NCBI GenBank assembly: GCA_949126835.1
Contig: OX421492.1
Coordinates: 38,708,886-38,772,885 of the forward strand
Source: Anisus vortex
Taxonomy: Eukaryota > Mollusca > Gastropoda > Planorbidae
Direction: 5' to 3'
Length of the DNA: 64,000 nt
The position numbers and the translations under genes were made by a program. Positions 19,436-32,377 of the stretch are shown piece after piece. Position 1 is the stretch's first letter. Every line of letters begins with the position of its first letter. The notes beneath the pieces were generated by a model. It saw only the letters and a list, made by a program, of their open reading frames with translations. It was not told the origin of the DNA and ran no database searches.

Positions 19436-21689
19436 ATCTTGAGGTACAATATTATAAGGATTTAGTCTCGTTCTAAAATACATGGATATCTACAAAGTTG
19501 GAGCAGTGTATAATTATACCAAAATCATAATGAATTAATATAGATGTCATTCTTGTGAAGTACAGATAATTTCAGTTCCTAGTGCACATTTTTAATTGAC
19601 CGCGGCTTGCGTGGGCTTCCCAACGCCCAAGCGGGAATAAAAACTATTTCCACATAGAACTCAATATATGAGGAAGTGTACAGTATTTATCGTGCCTAAA
19701 ACTGTAACGGGAATAGTTTTCTATAACAATAAGAGTATTTGGAGTACCCTGCCTATAAACCTGAACATTTATAATTCAGTCTATTTTGATGTCTTCGTTT
19801 GGTCTATATTGGGCAAGGTTTACCGCGGATATCCTTATTATAAATGCAATATAAATAAACTGAACTCGTGAACATTCGAAAACCACCTTGAATGTGTATG
19901 TTATCAGCGCCATCGGTCTGATCTTCGTGGCGACATCCTTCTCTCCTGTCCACTCTTGCGTTACAAGGTAATCACGACATCAGGGCAGAGCACGTGACAA
20001 CAGTTGTAAAGCATGTTGTTTCCTCTCCCGCCCTTTCCCCCTCACACTTTTTTTTAAACACGACAGGAGTCATTAAACTGTGTCATAGCTTCCGGTCAAA
20101 CGGCAGTCAGCGGAAACCTTTAGGAATGCATGTGTCTCGCCAGCTCATTCACCACAACATGACGCACTCAACCGACTGGAATATTTCTTCCATGATTTTC
20201 TTGCAGCTTCTACAATTTGCGAGTGTATCACCCACCATTTAAACCACAGGTCTAAATACCTTTACATATATTCACCACATGAATCGTCTGCCCGCTTTTA
20301 CAAACCTTTTCCTGATTCATCGAGAGTTTTCTCAACAAAGTATTCTAAACGTTTTAAAAAGACTTTATCACTTATTACATACGCTTAATCACTTTTACGA
20401 TCGGTATCCACTGACTCGACTCGGGGAGCAATCTTCGCAGTTATCTAAGCCTCCCCCCCCCCCTTTTTTTTCTTTCCCCTGACCCCAATCCACCCCTCCC
20501 CAACTCTTAACTTTACACTTGAATTCACGTCCGTTAATCAAATAATAAAATTGTCTCTAAAAGAAATGTGTCATCCAATTTGGCTCTGCAACATTCCTAA
20601 ACGGTGTAGCCAATTCTAGACATTCCTGAACGGTGTAGACGTTTCTGAGTAAACTGTGTGACACTCAAGTGACGCCGAGTTGTAATACCGACGCGAAGAA
20701 AATATTTTATCAATGAAATATTAGCAGAACGGAAGTTGTCTTTTGATTCCGTACTGGCGGCCCGGAAAATGAGAGAGTCATAGATGACACCTCACCCCAA
20801 AAAACTACCTTCACTCCACCCCCCCCCCCCATACCCCGTACCCAACTGTTTAGTTTAAGTTTAAACTGTCAAGAATTCTTGTTTAAAGTTATCTACTTTC
20901 ATTCTTCAACACACGAAGTCTCATCGAGTGACATTTCTTTGCAACTCAATCAAAAGAACAACATAAAAGGTTCCGTAGTTGGTTTGTAGATAAGTGCAGC
21001 AATACAGTAGCGCGCATAGGTTGGCGAAATGTTGTGGTGTATGTGTGTATGTATGTGTGGGGAGGGGGGAGGGGAGGCGGGGTAGTTGCGTTCCTTTAAG
21101 TAACTTGGCCTAAGTTTCATTGACGCCGTTTCAATGAAGTTCTATGGGCAAACATAAATAAACCTCGATTAAATATTTTATTTTGTATTTTTAAGAAGCT
21201 AATTTAGGCCTACGCAAAAAAAAAAAAAAATATTGGACTTACAAGCAAAAGCAAACACACACAAAGCATCTGGTTCATGGGGCAAATAAAACAGTGATAC
21301 GCACGTTTCCGTGGCCGCGGAATGCTAAGGACCTGTGTGGCCGAAGCAATACCAAGCCGCCTTTCCTTTACTAATGTCAGGTGCACATTAGACTCATTAG
21401 ACCGTAGGGCACTGCGACATGACCATACAGCTCCCTTCTAGTAATTAAATTTACAGTGAAAATAAAGTACAGTTGTAGGGGATATATTTCACGAGAATTT
21501 GGTTTTAGTCATGCACTCATGCCGTTAGAGAGAACAAATGCAAATTTTTACAGGAAGGAGAGGTGCAATATCTAATGTTGTTGTTGGTCTTTCTAAATGA
21601 TATCAACTGAAATAAATGTACATACAAGAATAGTGCTAGTGATGTCACTGAGAGCAAGTATTTCTGTATTAAAGCCGGGTTAAGGTATA
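19436..21689. other. no gene recognised
   Basis: Open frames at 19668-19871, 19994-20242 and 20279-20482 have no recognisable domain. Homopolymer C tracts occur at 20452 and 20820. A minus-strand SINE B fragment lies at about 21310-21400 (GTGGCCGAAGCAATACCAAG, CCGCCTTTCC, TAATGTCAGGTGC). Confidence 0.4.
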
Positions 21690-22120
21690 TTGCAACCTGT
21701 ACTTATGTCTTGGAGCCAATTTTGATGAATTGGGCTACTATTTATGTATTTAAGCCAATATTGGTGTATAGAAGCCACAATTGGTGTATAGAAGCCACAA
21801 AATGATGCATTAAAGTCACTTTTGATGTATTGAAGCCACTACTGATGTATTGAAGTCTTTATTGGTGTATTGATGCCACTATTGGTGCATTGAAGTAAAA
21901 TTTTGATGTATTAAAGCCACTACTGATGTATTGAAGCCACTATTGGTGTATTGAAGCCACTACTGATGTATTAAAGCCACTTTTGATGTACTGAAGCTAC
22001 TTATGATGTAACGAAGCTACTAATGATGTATTGTAGCCAATATTATTGTATTGACGCCAACCTTTTGTGTATTAAATCCACTTTTGATGTATTGAAACCG
22101 TTATGGATGTATCAAATTTT
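21690..22120. repeat. degenerate 20-bp tandem array
   Basis: About 20 copies of a unit GATGTATTGAAGCCACTACT with many substitutions (GGTGTATTGAAGCCACTATT and similar). Copies are far less alike than in the neighbouring 26-bp array, which suggests an older array. Confidence 0.88.
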
Positions 22121-22159
22121 AGGTCTGGGGTGGATAGGAGAAGAAGGGGATGTCGATAC

Positions 22160-22885
22160 TTAAATATGCCTAATTTAGTTAATGTTTCAATGTGCCTAAT
22201 TTAGTTAATGTTTCAATATGCCTAATTTAGTTAATGTTTCAATATGCCTAATTTAGTTAATGTTTCAATATGCCTAATTTAGCTAATGTTTCAATATGCC
22301 TAATTTAGTTAATGTTTCAATATGCCTAATTTAGTTAATGTTTCAATATGCCTAATTTAGTTAATGTTTCAATATGCCTGATTGAGTTAATGTTTCAATA
22401 TGCCTAATTTAGTTAATGTTTCAATATGCCTAATTAGTCAATATTTCAATATGCCTAATTTAGTTAATGTTTCAATATGCCTAATTTAGTTAATGTTTCA
22501 ATATGCCTAATTTAGTTAATGTTTCAATATGCCTAATTTAGTTAATGTTTCAATATGCCTAATTTAGTTAATGTTTCAATATGCCTAATTAGTCAATGTT
22601 TCAATATGCCTAATTTAGTTAATGTTTCAATATGCCTAATTTAGTTAATGTTTCAATATGCCTAACTGATATGATATTTCAATATGCCTAATTTAGTTTA
22701 TGTTTCAATATGCCTAACTGATATGATATTTCAAAATGCCTAATTTAGTTAATGTTTCAATATGCCTAACTGATATGATATTTCAATATGCCTAATTTAG
22801 TTAATGTTTCAATATGCCTAACTGATATGATATTTCAATATGCCTAATTGATATGATATTTCAATATGCTTAATTTAGTCGTTAT
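22160..22885. repeat. 26-bp tandem array with two unit types
   Basis: About 28 copies of a 26-bp unit TATGCCTAATTTAGTTAATG plus TTTCAA. Most copies are identical over long runs. Toward the right end a second 26-bp type (CCTAACTGATATGATATTTC) alternates with the first. Two copies have a 2-bp deletion (CCTAATTAGTCAAT). Confidence 0.95.
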
Positions 22886-24471
22886 TTGCTCACTTTACGT
22901 TATTTTCCCTTCTATGTCTGGCTTTTTTTTGTTGTTGTAAATCACGTGACATTTTCTTAGAAGACAGGTAGAGACCACGTCAGTCTGTAATTATAGGTTG
23001 TGTGTCAATCACGAGAGTCTGTGTGTGTGAGTGTGTGCTTTTCACATGTTGGCCTGTACGCATGTAATTGGCTATTGTTGGCATACACAAGTGTCACACT
23101 CCGTTTTACCAAATTAGCAGAGTATTAATAACTCCGCGATGACAGTGAGTAGCCCCTGTAATAATTTTCACATTTTAATGTAAGCTAGTTTGAACCTAAT
23201 TTTAGGGCGTGCCGTGAAAACCGATCAAATACTGGTCACCTCCTTTTTTGCTAGCAAGGAGCAGGCGATTGTCTTCCTATTGTTTTAACACATGGTCTTG
23301 ACGGATACAATGGAGTATGTTGTTGACTTAAGGGTTTCGGCCACCTTTGATCACCAGTGCACTGACTATCTGAACAAAGTCGGCTGTATCGGTGTTGATA
23401 ATCTTGCTTTAGCGATGACAAAGAGATGATAACGAGATGGCAAGGGGGAACAACTTTCCTAACATGACTTCCCATATGTTCGACCTTTTTGACGAGACAA
23501 CCTTAAGCTAATTGATGGCGGCAATTTTTCTTTGACAATTTGGTCTGATCATTCACAATTGGTTGGTAAATTCTTTCTAAATTATTGCATTAGTCCGCGC
23601 ACGACGGACGGACGACCCCTTTTTGCAAGCAATATTTTGCCTGGTTAAAATCAGTTTAACACACACTTCTGCGATTGACTTCTGCTGGAAAATAACTTGT
23701 ACTTTTACGTTGTTCTTCTCCTAAGAAACTACCTCGAAACGTTTAACTTCTGCATGTTCGACTTGTGTGCTCTGTTTTATATAGGCCCTATATTCGTTTT
23801 GTGTGGATATTTATTGGACATTTTCTTCAACCATTCAGGATTGTTACATTTAGTAAGTGGTGAACTTTCGTGGTTAATTCTAAATTGTTATATTATAAAG
23901 ATTCACCGCTGACATTCATTTATGTTTAGCTGTAAGGGATAATTGTCTAGAGACCAGCACCGATGTAAAGTTATGTCTCTGTGAGTAGAAAGATTTAAAA
24001 CAAGACCCATTGAGTAAATGTGAACTTAGCTGTACTATTGAAAGAAACTTGTTTGTACCAATAAACAGAAATATCTCCTTTTATGAACAGAGCATCTTTG
24101 TGAGTTATTTTACTGTGTGCGTGTATCCTGAGTGTTCAAAGAACTAACTGCATCCACAAATACAAATAACGTGTCCGACAAAATCCTAGATAAAGTTTTG
24201 CCCATCAAAGCCATTGTTAAAGAAGCCAGTGTTTGGCGGGCGTAGAGTGCCACAGTCAGGTCTACTGAGTGGACGAAAATGGCCACACAATCATAACACA
24301 ATCAATCATATGCCTACCATAACAACATGTAATTAGCTATTGTAGGCATGCACATGTAATTGGCCATTGTTTGCACACACTTGTAATTGGCTACTCGTGC
24401 TTTGTGATAAACTGCATGTGTAATGGTTGAAGCGGCAATGAGTTGCTGGGCGGGTGGGGGGTTAAACGTTA
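22886..24471. other. no gene recognised; short CATGTAATTGGC repeats
   Basis: A unit of about 27-30 bp around CATGTAATTGGCTATTGT, GGCATACAC occurs once at 23058-23090 and about three times at 24328-24395. Frames at 23251-23475 and 23697-23912 show no known domain. Confidence 0.45.
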
Positions 24472-24505
24472 CACGAGAGAGAGAGAGAGAGAGAGAAAGA
24501 GCGAG

Positions 24506-24545
<40 letters not shown>

Positions 24546-24925
24546 GTATGGGTATGAAAGAGAGATTGTGAACGAGACCGAAAAAGACATGGAATAAACA
24601 TAGAGTGTGAGAGAGGGAGAAAGAAAAAGAAGAGTGGTCTTACGAGAAGGAAAGAGAAAAAGAAAAAGAGAGAAAGAAAGAAAGAAAAGAAATAGCAAGA
24701 GTAAGAGAGAGAGAGAGAAGGCGAAAGAAAAGAAAAGATTGATAGACTTACAGATTAATAGAATTGACAGACATTGACGTACCGTTAGATGGACAGATCG
24801 ATAGATAGATCGATAGATAGATAGATAGATTGACAGATAGATAGACACATAGATAGACATATAGATTGACAGATAGATTGACAGATAGATTGACAGATAA
24901 ATAGATTGACAGATAGAAAAAGTAT
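24472..24925. repeat. GA-rich and GATA simple repeats
   Basis: (GA)n and GA-rich purine sequence fills 24472-24740. It is followed by (GATA)n with GACA interruptions to about 24925. Minus-strand frames rich in Ser-Leu and Tyr-Ile are artefacts. Confidence 0.92.
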
Positions 24926-26299
24926 AAGAAGCTATCTTGTGCAATAATAAATATAAATACACGATACCTAACGCGTGTAAATAGCCAAACCGTACACATT
25001 ATTGTAAAAGACGTCTAGAGCAGATATGAATGTATCAAGTTACAATTAATTAAAATCAAGATAACATGCATTATGTTGATTACATTACACAATAAACGAG
25101 GAAATATCAAGAAACGAATAGGTGTGTTGATATGTAAAACAAGGTTCGTTTGTTGAAAGTTCACACAATGAATAAACAACATAGATGATTCATTAGGGCC
25201 GTGGACTTACGTCATCCGGAAAGAAGGAAATATTTTTAGAGCAACATTTCGGAAATTATAGCATGCATAAATTAAATTACACTCCACCCTCAACATTCAT
25301 GAAAATCATATGGTTTACCAATCTGTTTATATACGTAAGTAATCTATAATAAGGGCCTATTGTATTGTTTTAACTCTTACAACTTTACAAAGAATTTAAA
25401 TTGCCCTAAATATTTCTAATAAATATAAAGGTATCCTATATAATTTTAAGGCGTTTATAACAAAAATCACGATAAATTTAAAAAAAAAAAAATATTAATT
25501 ATAATATTATTATTTATATTTGAACATCTTATCTTAGATTGATCGACTTGTCTTGCATTAGAATATTAAAAGTTAAAAAATAATGTTATGTTTTTTTAGT
25601 TTCCCGACTTATAGCTTAGGCAAAATATTTTATGGCATTAAAAGTATAGTATATATTAGTATGGAATATTAGTATATCATATTAACGCACTGAGCATGCT
25701 AAATATAAAAATGTCATCATAGCAAAGAGGTAGTTTAGCATAACATGGTATAGTAGGCTATATAAAGCTAGCTAGTTGAGCCATGAGTCACACGCTTTAA
25801 TGCTACCTTTATGTCTTTTTAAACAATACAAATAAATACGTTTGTTATTCAATTATTTATACAAAGAAGACCTACAGGTGTGTCCCCGTCTCATCCTCAA
25901 AATTACAAGTAGGTCATCACTGAATGACCTTTACGTACATCCTTAAATGTTGGTCATACTAATTACACTCAGTAAACCAACATCCATTTCTTACTTGCTT
26001 TAAGTATAAGCAAATAGAATTCGTATTTAAACTGAAGATGCTTGATCTAGGAATAAACAGGAGGCTTTCCATCAGTGGTATTAGTGTGATCTGTCTATGT
26101 ATATGTCTTGATCTAAATAGAATGAATACATGAAACCTTAGCTGTTTATATGTTTTGTTATGGACTAAATTCATTGTAATTGACTTATCTACAGATAACG
26201 GAGACCTTATTAGTAAGTCCGAGTCTAGTGGCACCACTAGTAGTACAAACATTGAAGTCCAGATTTATGCTGTGGCTTTTTTCTTGGTGTACTATACAT
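24926..26299. other. AT-rich, no gene recognised
   Basis: Only a scrap of a LINE/SINE A type tail stands out (ACGCACTGAGCATGCTAAAT at about 25685). Frames have no known domain. Confidence 0.4.
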
Positions 26300-26570
26300 G
26301 GTGGCCGAGCAGCAGAGCGTTCGCCTGGCGTACTGAAGGTCATGGGTTCGAATCCTGGTGAAGGCTAGGATTAGTTTCTCGGGTCTGGAGGGTGTCCATG
26401 AGTCGACCCAGCTCTGATTGGTACCTGACAATAGTTGGGCTAACGTAAAGGCGGCTGGGGATTGTTCTGGCCATACAATCCCCTAGTATGCCTTGGCCAC
26501 AGAAACTGGTGAACGTGAACGCTGCTTTAACGGCCCCATGGATCAATTTGTTCCGACGGGATACTTTTAA
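26300..26570 (+). mobile_element. SINE family B, full length
   Basis: The tRNA-like head GGTGGCCGAGCAGCAGAGCG and GGGTTCGAATCCTGG supply A-box-like and B-box sequences. The body follows with GACCCAGCTCTGATTGGTAC, AAGGCGGCTGGGGATTG, TAGTATGCCTTGGCCAC, AGAAACTGGTGAACG and the end GACGGGATACTTTTA. Several other copies in the window match it on either strand. Confidence 0.85.
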
Positions 26571-27219
26571 TCTAAAAAATAAACATGCTAATTTTATTAC
26601 ATCTTGTATTAATTTTAAACAAAAGTATTTAAAAAATCAACTTTATTGCAGTAAACTTATTAATTTAAACTTTTATCAGGAGTCAATCCGAAAGCTTAAT
26701 TCTAAACAAAAAAAAGTTGTAATCAGTATAAGCAACATAAGTAATCAACAAATGTCCCAGTATTTGTAACATTATAAACATTCATGCCTAGAGCTAAAAA
26801 AACCAGCTTTTTAAATCATAAATAGATATATATGATTATAAATAAATCTGACACTAATAGTGAATCTTGTTAAGTTGATTTTTTTAATTTAAGTTCTGTA
26901 GACAAATATAACTATCATGATATTATGGAAGTTGCCTTGACATTATTATCACACACACAAAAAAGGAATTAAAACGAGAAGCAGAAATACTAGTTGAACT
27001 CTTGGATAAGGGGTTGCAGCTTGGTATCAGTGGGCGGGGAGATTTATATGAAACTAAAAAAAAATGGAATCAGAGATAATGGAGTTGTGGGAGTGAGAAT
27101 ATCAAAGCTAGATTATGTAGGAATGGGTTCTCGCGTGAGGTTCATTTTTTAACTGAACATTGGGTGTTACGTGGTCCTTCTGGGTAGATTGTGGATAGTA
27201 GGCATGGAGAGTTAAGGAC
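26571..27219. other. AT-rich, no gene recognised
   Basis: No domain, no RNA gene and no repeat partner seen. Confidence 0.4.
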
Positions 27220-27460
27220 GCAAGTGAAAAAGGAAGAGAGAAAAATGTGTGCGAGAGAAACAAAGAGAGAGAAAGATCAAAAGACGGACTTGGGGAAAGT
27301 AAGAGAGAAAAATTAAGAGAGAGAGAAAGATGAAAGAAGAACTCAAGGGAGAAAAAGTAAGATGAAATGAAAGTAGAAACGGTGAATGTTGAGAGAGAGA
27401 TAAAAACAAAAGGAGAAGTAGAAAGTTAAAGAGTGAGAGAAAGAGAAAATTATTATGTTT
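27220..27460. repeat. purine-rich GA tract
   Basis: About 240 bases almost entirely A and G on the plus strand, with short GAGAGAGA runs. No coding content. Confidence 0.85.
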
Positions 27461-27470
27461 CAAACTAAAA

Positions 27471-27592
27471 CTAGAGGTAAAGGCAGCTGTGCATAGTGCT
27501 GGCCACACAATCAACTCGTATGCCGTGGCCACAGAAACTGGTGAGCCTTCACCGGCCTTATGGATCAGTTTTGTCCGACGGGATACTTTACT
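27471..27592 (+). mobile_element. SINE family B, 3' half
   Basis: GGTAAAGGCAGCTGTGCATA, GCTGGCCACACAATC, GTATGCCGTGGCCACAGAAA and GACGGGATACTTTAC match the 3' half of SINE B. It is 5'-truncated. Confidence 0.78.
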
Positions 27593-27879
27593 TTTTCTTT
27601 TTCTTTGTATGCATTGTGTCTTGGGAAAAACGATGGCATATTCCAAATAGGTCTTTATAATATTTATATGAGTGTCTATTATGAATGGGGGAGAGGGGAG
27701 CTGAATGTATTTTTTTGACTCTCGTGAGGTCAAGACTAGAGTAACGGATGTATTGACCAGGCATTCGGATGGCCCAATGTCCCTGGTCAGATACTCCGCT
27801 TTGAGAAGAAAACAAATTCTTGAGATAAGAAGCAAAAATCATTTTTTAAGCTTTCATAACATTTGATAGATTAATATAT

Positions 27880-27883
<4 letters not shown>

Positions 27884-27921
<38 letters not shown>

Positions 27922-27985
27922 GTATAGCGCATATCTCGGTCGGAACAGTTCTATGCGCTGACAATAGTGACAGACAGAGCACAGA
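27884..27985 (-). mobile_element. CR1-like retroposon 3' tail
   Basis: Read on the minus strand: CAGCGCATAGAACTG, GAGATATGCGCTATACAAG and a TATTATTATT tail of about 33 bases. This is the 3' end of the LINE at 284-1545, here without coding sequence, so it is a very short truncated copy. Confidence 0.75.
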
Positions 27986-28171
27986 CAACGAATAAAAGAC
28001 GACGAAAATGTATAAATGTACTGGTGAATACTGTAATAATTAATAAGTTTAGTTGGAATAAATTAAACTACTTGTGTCTGTTGAGCCAATGTTGACAAGG
28101 GACAGATTGAAAATATTCTAAGATATACAACGTAACCTTCCAGTAACGAGATATTCCTTTTGTAAGTAAAG

Positions 28172-28425
28172 TAAAGTACCCTTTGGACCAAACTAACCAT
28201 AGGGCTGGTGAAGCAGCGTTCACCAGTTTCTGTGGCCACGGCATACTAGAGGATGTGTGTCCAGCACAATGCCCAGCCGCCTTTACTTTTTCCCATCTAA
28301 TGTCAGGTACCCATCAGAGCTGGGTAGACTCAGGGACACCTTCAAGCCCTGAAAGAAAAATCCTAGCCTTCACCAGGATTCGAACCGATGATCTTCGAAT
28401 CGCCAATCGAACGCCCCATCATATT
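28172..28425 (-). mobile_element. SINE family B, near full length
   Basis: In reverse order it has TTCGAACCGATG (B box), AGCCTTCACCAGGATTC, AGCTGGGTAGACTCAGGG, TAATGTCAGGTACCCATC, CAATGCCCAGCCGCC, TTTCTGTGGCCACGGCATAC. The outermost tRNA head appears shortened. Confidence 0.83.
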
Positions 28426-28429
28426 CCTT

Positions 28430-31021
28430 TTGTAATACATACAGTTTTACTCAAAACCAAGGACTACTTAAGAGTAGTCCTTGCTCAAAACTTAAAAAAG
28501 AGACAAAACTTTAGAATTGTGTAAGTAAACAAAGAGAAAACCCAAACAATTTTGAATTTTGACAATTTGAGAAAGGCATAATATTTCTTTGGGGATCAAT
28601 TTGAGAGAAAGGAGGCTGTTGGCGTTGTCTAGCAACAGGAGCTCTATAATAATTAGTATTAATTCTATTGTGGTTAGCTCAGTCTGGAATTTACCGACTC
28701 TATGGGGTTTATGTTCCTAGTCTACTACTCCACTTTAAGAATCAACGATATTTAGGTTATATTTTTAGCACGCGGTCCCGGCAATCTGGAATCAGAGAAA
28801 GATCATTAGAAGGGGGTGTCTGTACGCAGTTTGAATTGCACTTTTATACGAATTTAGATATAACTAATAGACATGAATATCAACCTAAGGCGATTTCGGT
28901 TTAGTGTCCAAGTTCATGCGAATTGTAAACATTCATTTTGTGAGTGTGAACAGTCTTTACATGGGAAATTTTTTTTATTGACACTAAACTTTATTGTTGA
29001 AAAAATACAGAACTGTCTAAAAATGTTTCTTTTGCCCCATAATATGAAGAACCAAAGACCGGGAAAACCCATTCAATTGAAGATAACTTATGGCAGGAAA
29101 CACGTCATTAGCTAGACATAGGGCGTTTGCAATCACGTGACAAAAATCACGTGTTTTTTGTTTATTTGAGTAATGGTGTACAATGGCCGCTGTATTAATA
29201 TAGTTTCATATAGGCTCGAGCTTTTTTTAATTGATATTTTGTGTTTAAAATTATGATTAATGTATTAATATGGATTTTATTAATTCTATATTAGATTAAT
29301 AGACACAAGAAGATTCTTACATTAAAAATGTTACATTACTATTGAACGATTAGGCTTACAATGAAAATAACGAATGACTCCAATAATTCACTTCAATTAA
29401 TCCATTCAAATGCAACCCTTACCGGCCAGATATTAAGATGATGAATTGAGCTTTGATGAGTATTAATTGTGTGTAATTAATATTCTTTATATAGATTATT
29501 ATATTTAAATCTACTTATAAGTTACTTAAGACAATCATGCAGAAAAACGTATATAATATAAGGGTATAAAAACAAACAAATCAATTTAGTTATATTGCAA
29601 TTTCATAATGTATTAATTAATATTCGTTTTGGAAGAAGTCAACTAATATATATTCTAAAGTAATTAATTATATTAAGTACATTGAAATGGTATCTAATAA
29701 TAATATAAGGATCCAAATATCTTCTTCTTGACTAACTCTAGCAGTCAATGACAGGCTGTATGGCTAGTGTGCACCTCGCAGAATCATACACGTCTTGTAC
29801 AGTGCAGTCGTCACTTCAACACACACACACACGCCTATATAATATTAATAACATCTAACAATAACAACTGTGTTACAATAGATAAAGATAATTTCTGACT
29901 ATGAGTATGGAACAACATTGTTATGATAGACTTAAAATGCAGATACTATTAGAACTATTCTAAAGTTGACAATAATTTAATCTATGGATAACAATTAACA
30001 ATTTATTAGTGGATAATAAAATGATGATAAATTAATCTTACCCCGGGTCTCAAGTCTCAAACGGTAACTGCATGAAGAGATGTCAAAAGGTCCGACACCA
30101 GTGTGACACTCTCCCAGCTACCTCTCCTAACAAAGGTATTTAACTGACTGGCGGCCAGTGGCGGCTGAGAGAGTTTCTCCTAAGCGCCTCACTGCGCATG
30201 TCTGCTATTCCCTTGAGACACTGGGCAGATACTTACTAATCAGTAACGCATACAATATAAACTACTATAAGCACTATAATAACAAAGTTAGCTATCAACA
30301 AGCTTAAAATGTTGAAATTCGTTGAAAAAATACCAGGTCAGTCTTTCTATTGTACTAGTCAGATGATGTACGACGATTTATCTAATGATTTGTGCGTAGG
30401 ATAGCCAATATTAGAAGTGAATTTGGCATGATAAAGAAGTACTTCACCATTTTTGTACACCAAGTGGCTTCTATTTACACAAATACGTCACTAAAAAACA
30501 TAAGCCACGCCCATAGCGAATGCTCTATTGGTGGACAACTGTATGTGAAAAATCGGGAAAATGGATTTTCAATTACTGGTTATTTTATTTATTTTTCATC
30601 TTTTTCTTTTCAAACCCTCAATAGATTAAAGATAGCGTAAGCAATCTATTGACATGAACCAAGTCAGGAATACGAGGCTGGACCTATTCAAGGCAAGGTC
30701 ACCCAGAACCAGTGCCCTCACATGGGGGAGGGCAGAGGGGGGCATAAGCCCGGGGGCGGCACATTTAGCCTAAGTTCATACCAGAAATTTTAGGAGAGTT
30801 GAAGGGGAAATAAAATTTGAAACACAAATCGCAATCAAAAGAAATAATGTATAAATAGAGATTAGTAGAAGTTGACTTCTTATTTTATTACACTCAAACT
30901 GTTTTAAACAAATGTTTAATTTTGTAATAGGCTCACAAAGTTTTCATAAAAGATTGGCTCATCTAGAATATTCTTATTAAAAATTGCATTTTAAAATGTC
31001 GTTAATCATAATAATTAACTA
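28430..31021. other. no gene recognised
   Basis: Mostly AT-rich. A GC-balanced part at 29735-30230 contains GGCGGCCAGTGGCGGC and resembles the end of an unidentified element. 30720-30770 has a G-rich patch. The frames at 28668-29115 have no known domain. Confidence 0.35.
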
Positions 31022-32377
31022 AGCGCCCCAGGGGGCGGCGAGAAGCTCTTGGGGGGGGGGGCGGTGATGTTCCCGGCAGCAGTAGGGTCACTGAAGGGCC
31101 AGTGGGCGGTACGAAAGTAGACTACTTGAAATAGATTCAACACCACTGATTTCTTAATTACCAAAATTAAGATCTGCTTCACTTATAAGTAATCTTGGGT
31201 AATCTTGAACTTTGACAAAGGCTTTATCGACTTATGTCTACTGTGTAATTGTGACGTAAAAGTCATATAAAGCCCATTCTGTACTTAACCTTGATATATT
31301 GCTATATTTAGACTGTATCTGAGAAATGCAGATGGGGGCGGTGATTAGATTTTTAGAAGAGGAAGTATGGGCTAGGGTGAGTATAAATGAAATATCTGGC
31401 ACAGCTAGTTAGAAAACGAAGTTCGGTGCTTTTGGTCATTATCACAGTTTCATTCAGATTGTTTTGGTTTTAATTTGAATAAATTAAATTTATATAGCCT
31501 TTGATTTATATAAAAACCAGTTTTGATATCGACTCATTAAAGAAATATAAGTTGAGGCAAAAGCACTATGCAGAGACGAATTAATGAAATGGCACATGAT
31601 GAAGTGAGAGTATATTGTGTGAGTACCTGAAAACTTTCCACATTTTTACAACTTGATGGGAGTCCACGCTACCTGACAATAATTAAACGTTATGTTGTTG
31701 TTTTTTATTATAGAAGGGAAAATTTTGCTAAAGAAAAATAATTAAGGACACTAAAGGCAAATTATATTAGGCCTACTTTAACTAAAATACTTTTTAGGGA
31801 AAAAAGAAATTCTTCCATCGACGATGGTATGGATTCTATCAGAGCTTGATGTCGTAATTAAAGAAATCTATGCCAGATGTATTAGCTGTGTTTGATTCAA
31901 CGACAACCTTAATTTGCTAAAAATCTCAGTTATCGCCTGCATCACTCACTACAATACGTAATTACTGCTGATAACAAAACAGAAGCAACGAATTCAATGA
32001 CAGATTGTTCAGAGAGTTTGGCAGATTTTTTAAAGAATAATTAGGATTACAAATAGTTTGTTACTACCACTTATGTAGGCCTACGCTAGACATCTAAAGT
32101 TTAAATATATTGTATGGATATTTGTTTCGATGCTAAAGTTTTTGGAAACCAAAGATAATTATTTGAGAGAAAATCTCATACAATTGAAAACTGATATCCC
32201 TTATTTAATTGAATTAAATAAGTTTTTAAAAAAATGATTTCAGGGAATCGCATTTACCGGTATGTCAAAACTTCTATTGTACAAACACAACTTTGGACGC
32301 AGAAATCTTGAATTTATAAAGAACAACTAACGAAGACATGCTGACTTCAATACATTGAAACAATTAATGATTACTTC

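Noticed and set aside
24314..24999. Ser-Leu-rich and Tyr-Ile-rich minus-strand frames
   Set aside because: Translation of GA and GATA simple repeats.
26300..26370. Possible tRNA gene of Leu/Ser type
   Set aside because: No paired acceptor stem; it is the head of SINE B, repeated elsewhere with the same body.
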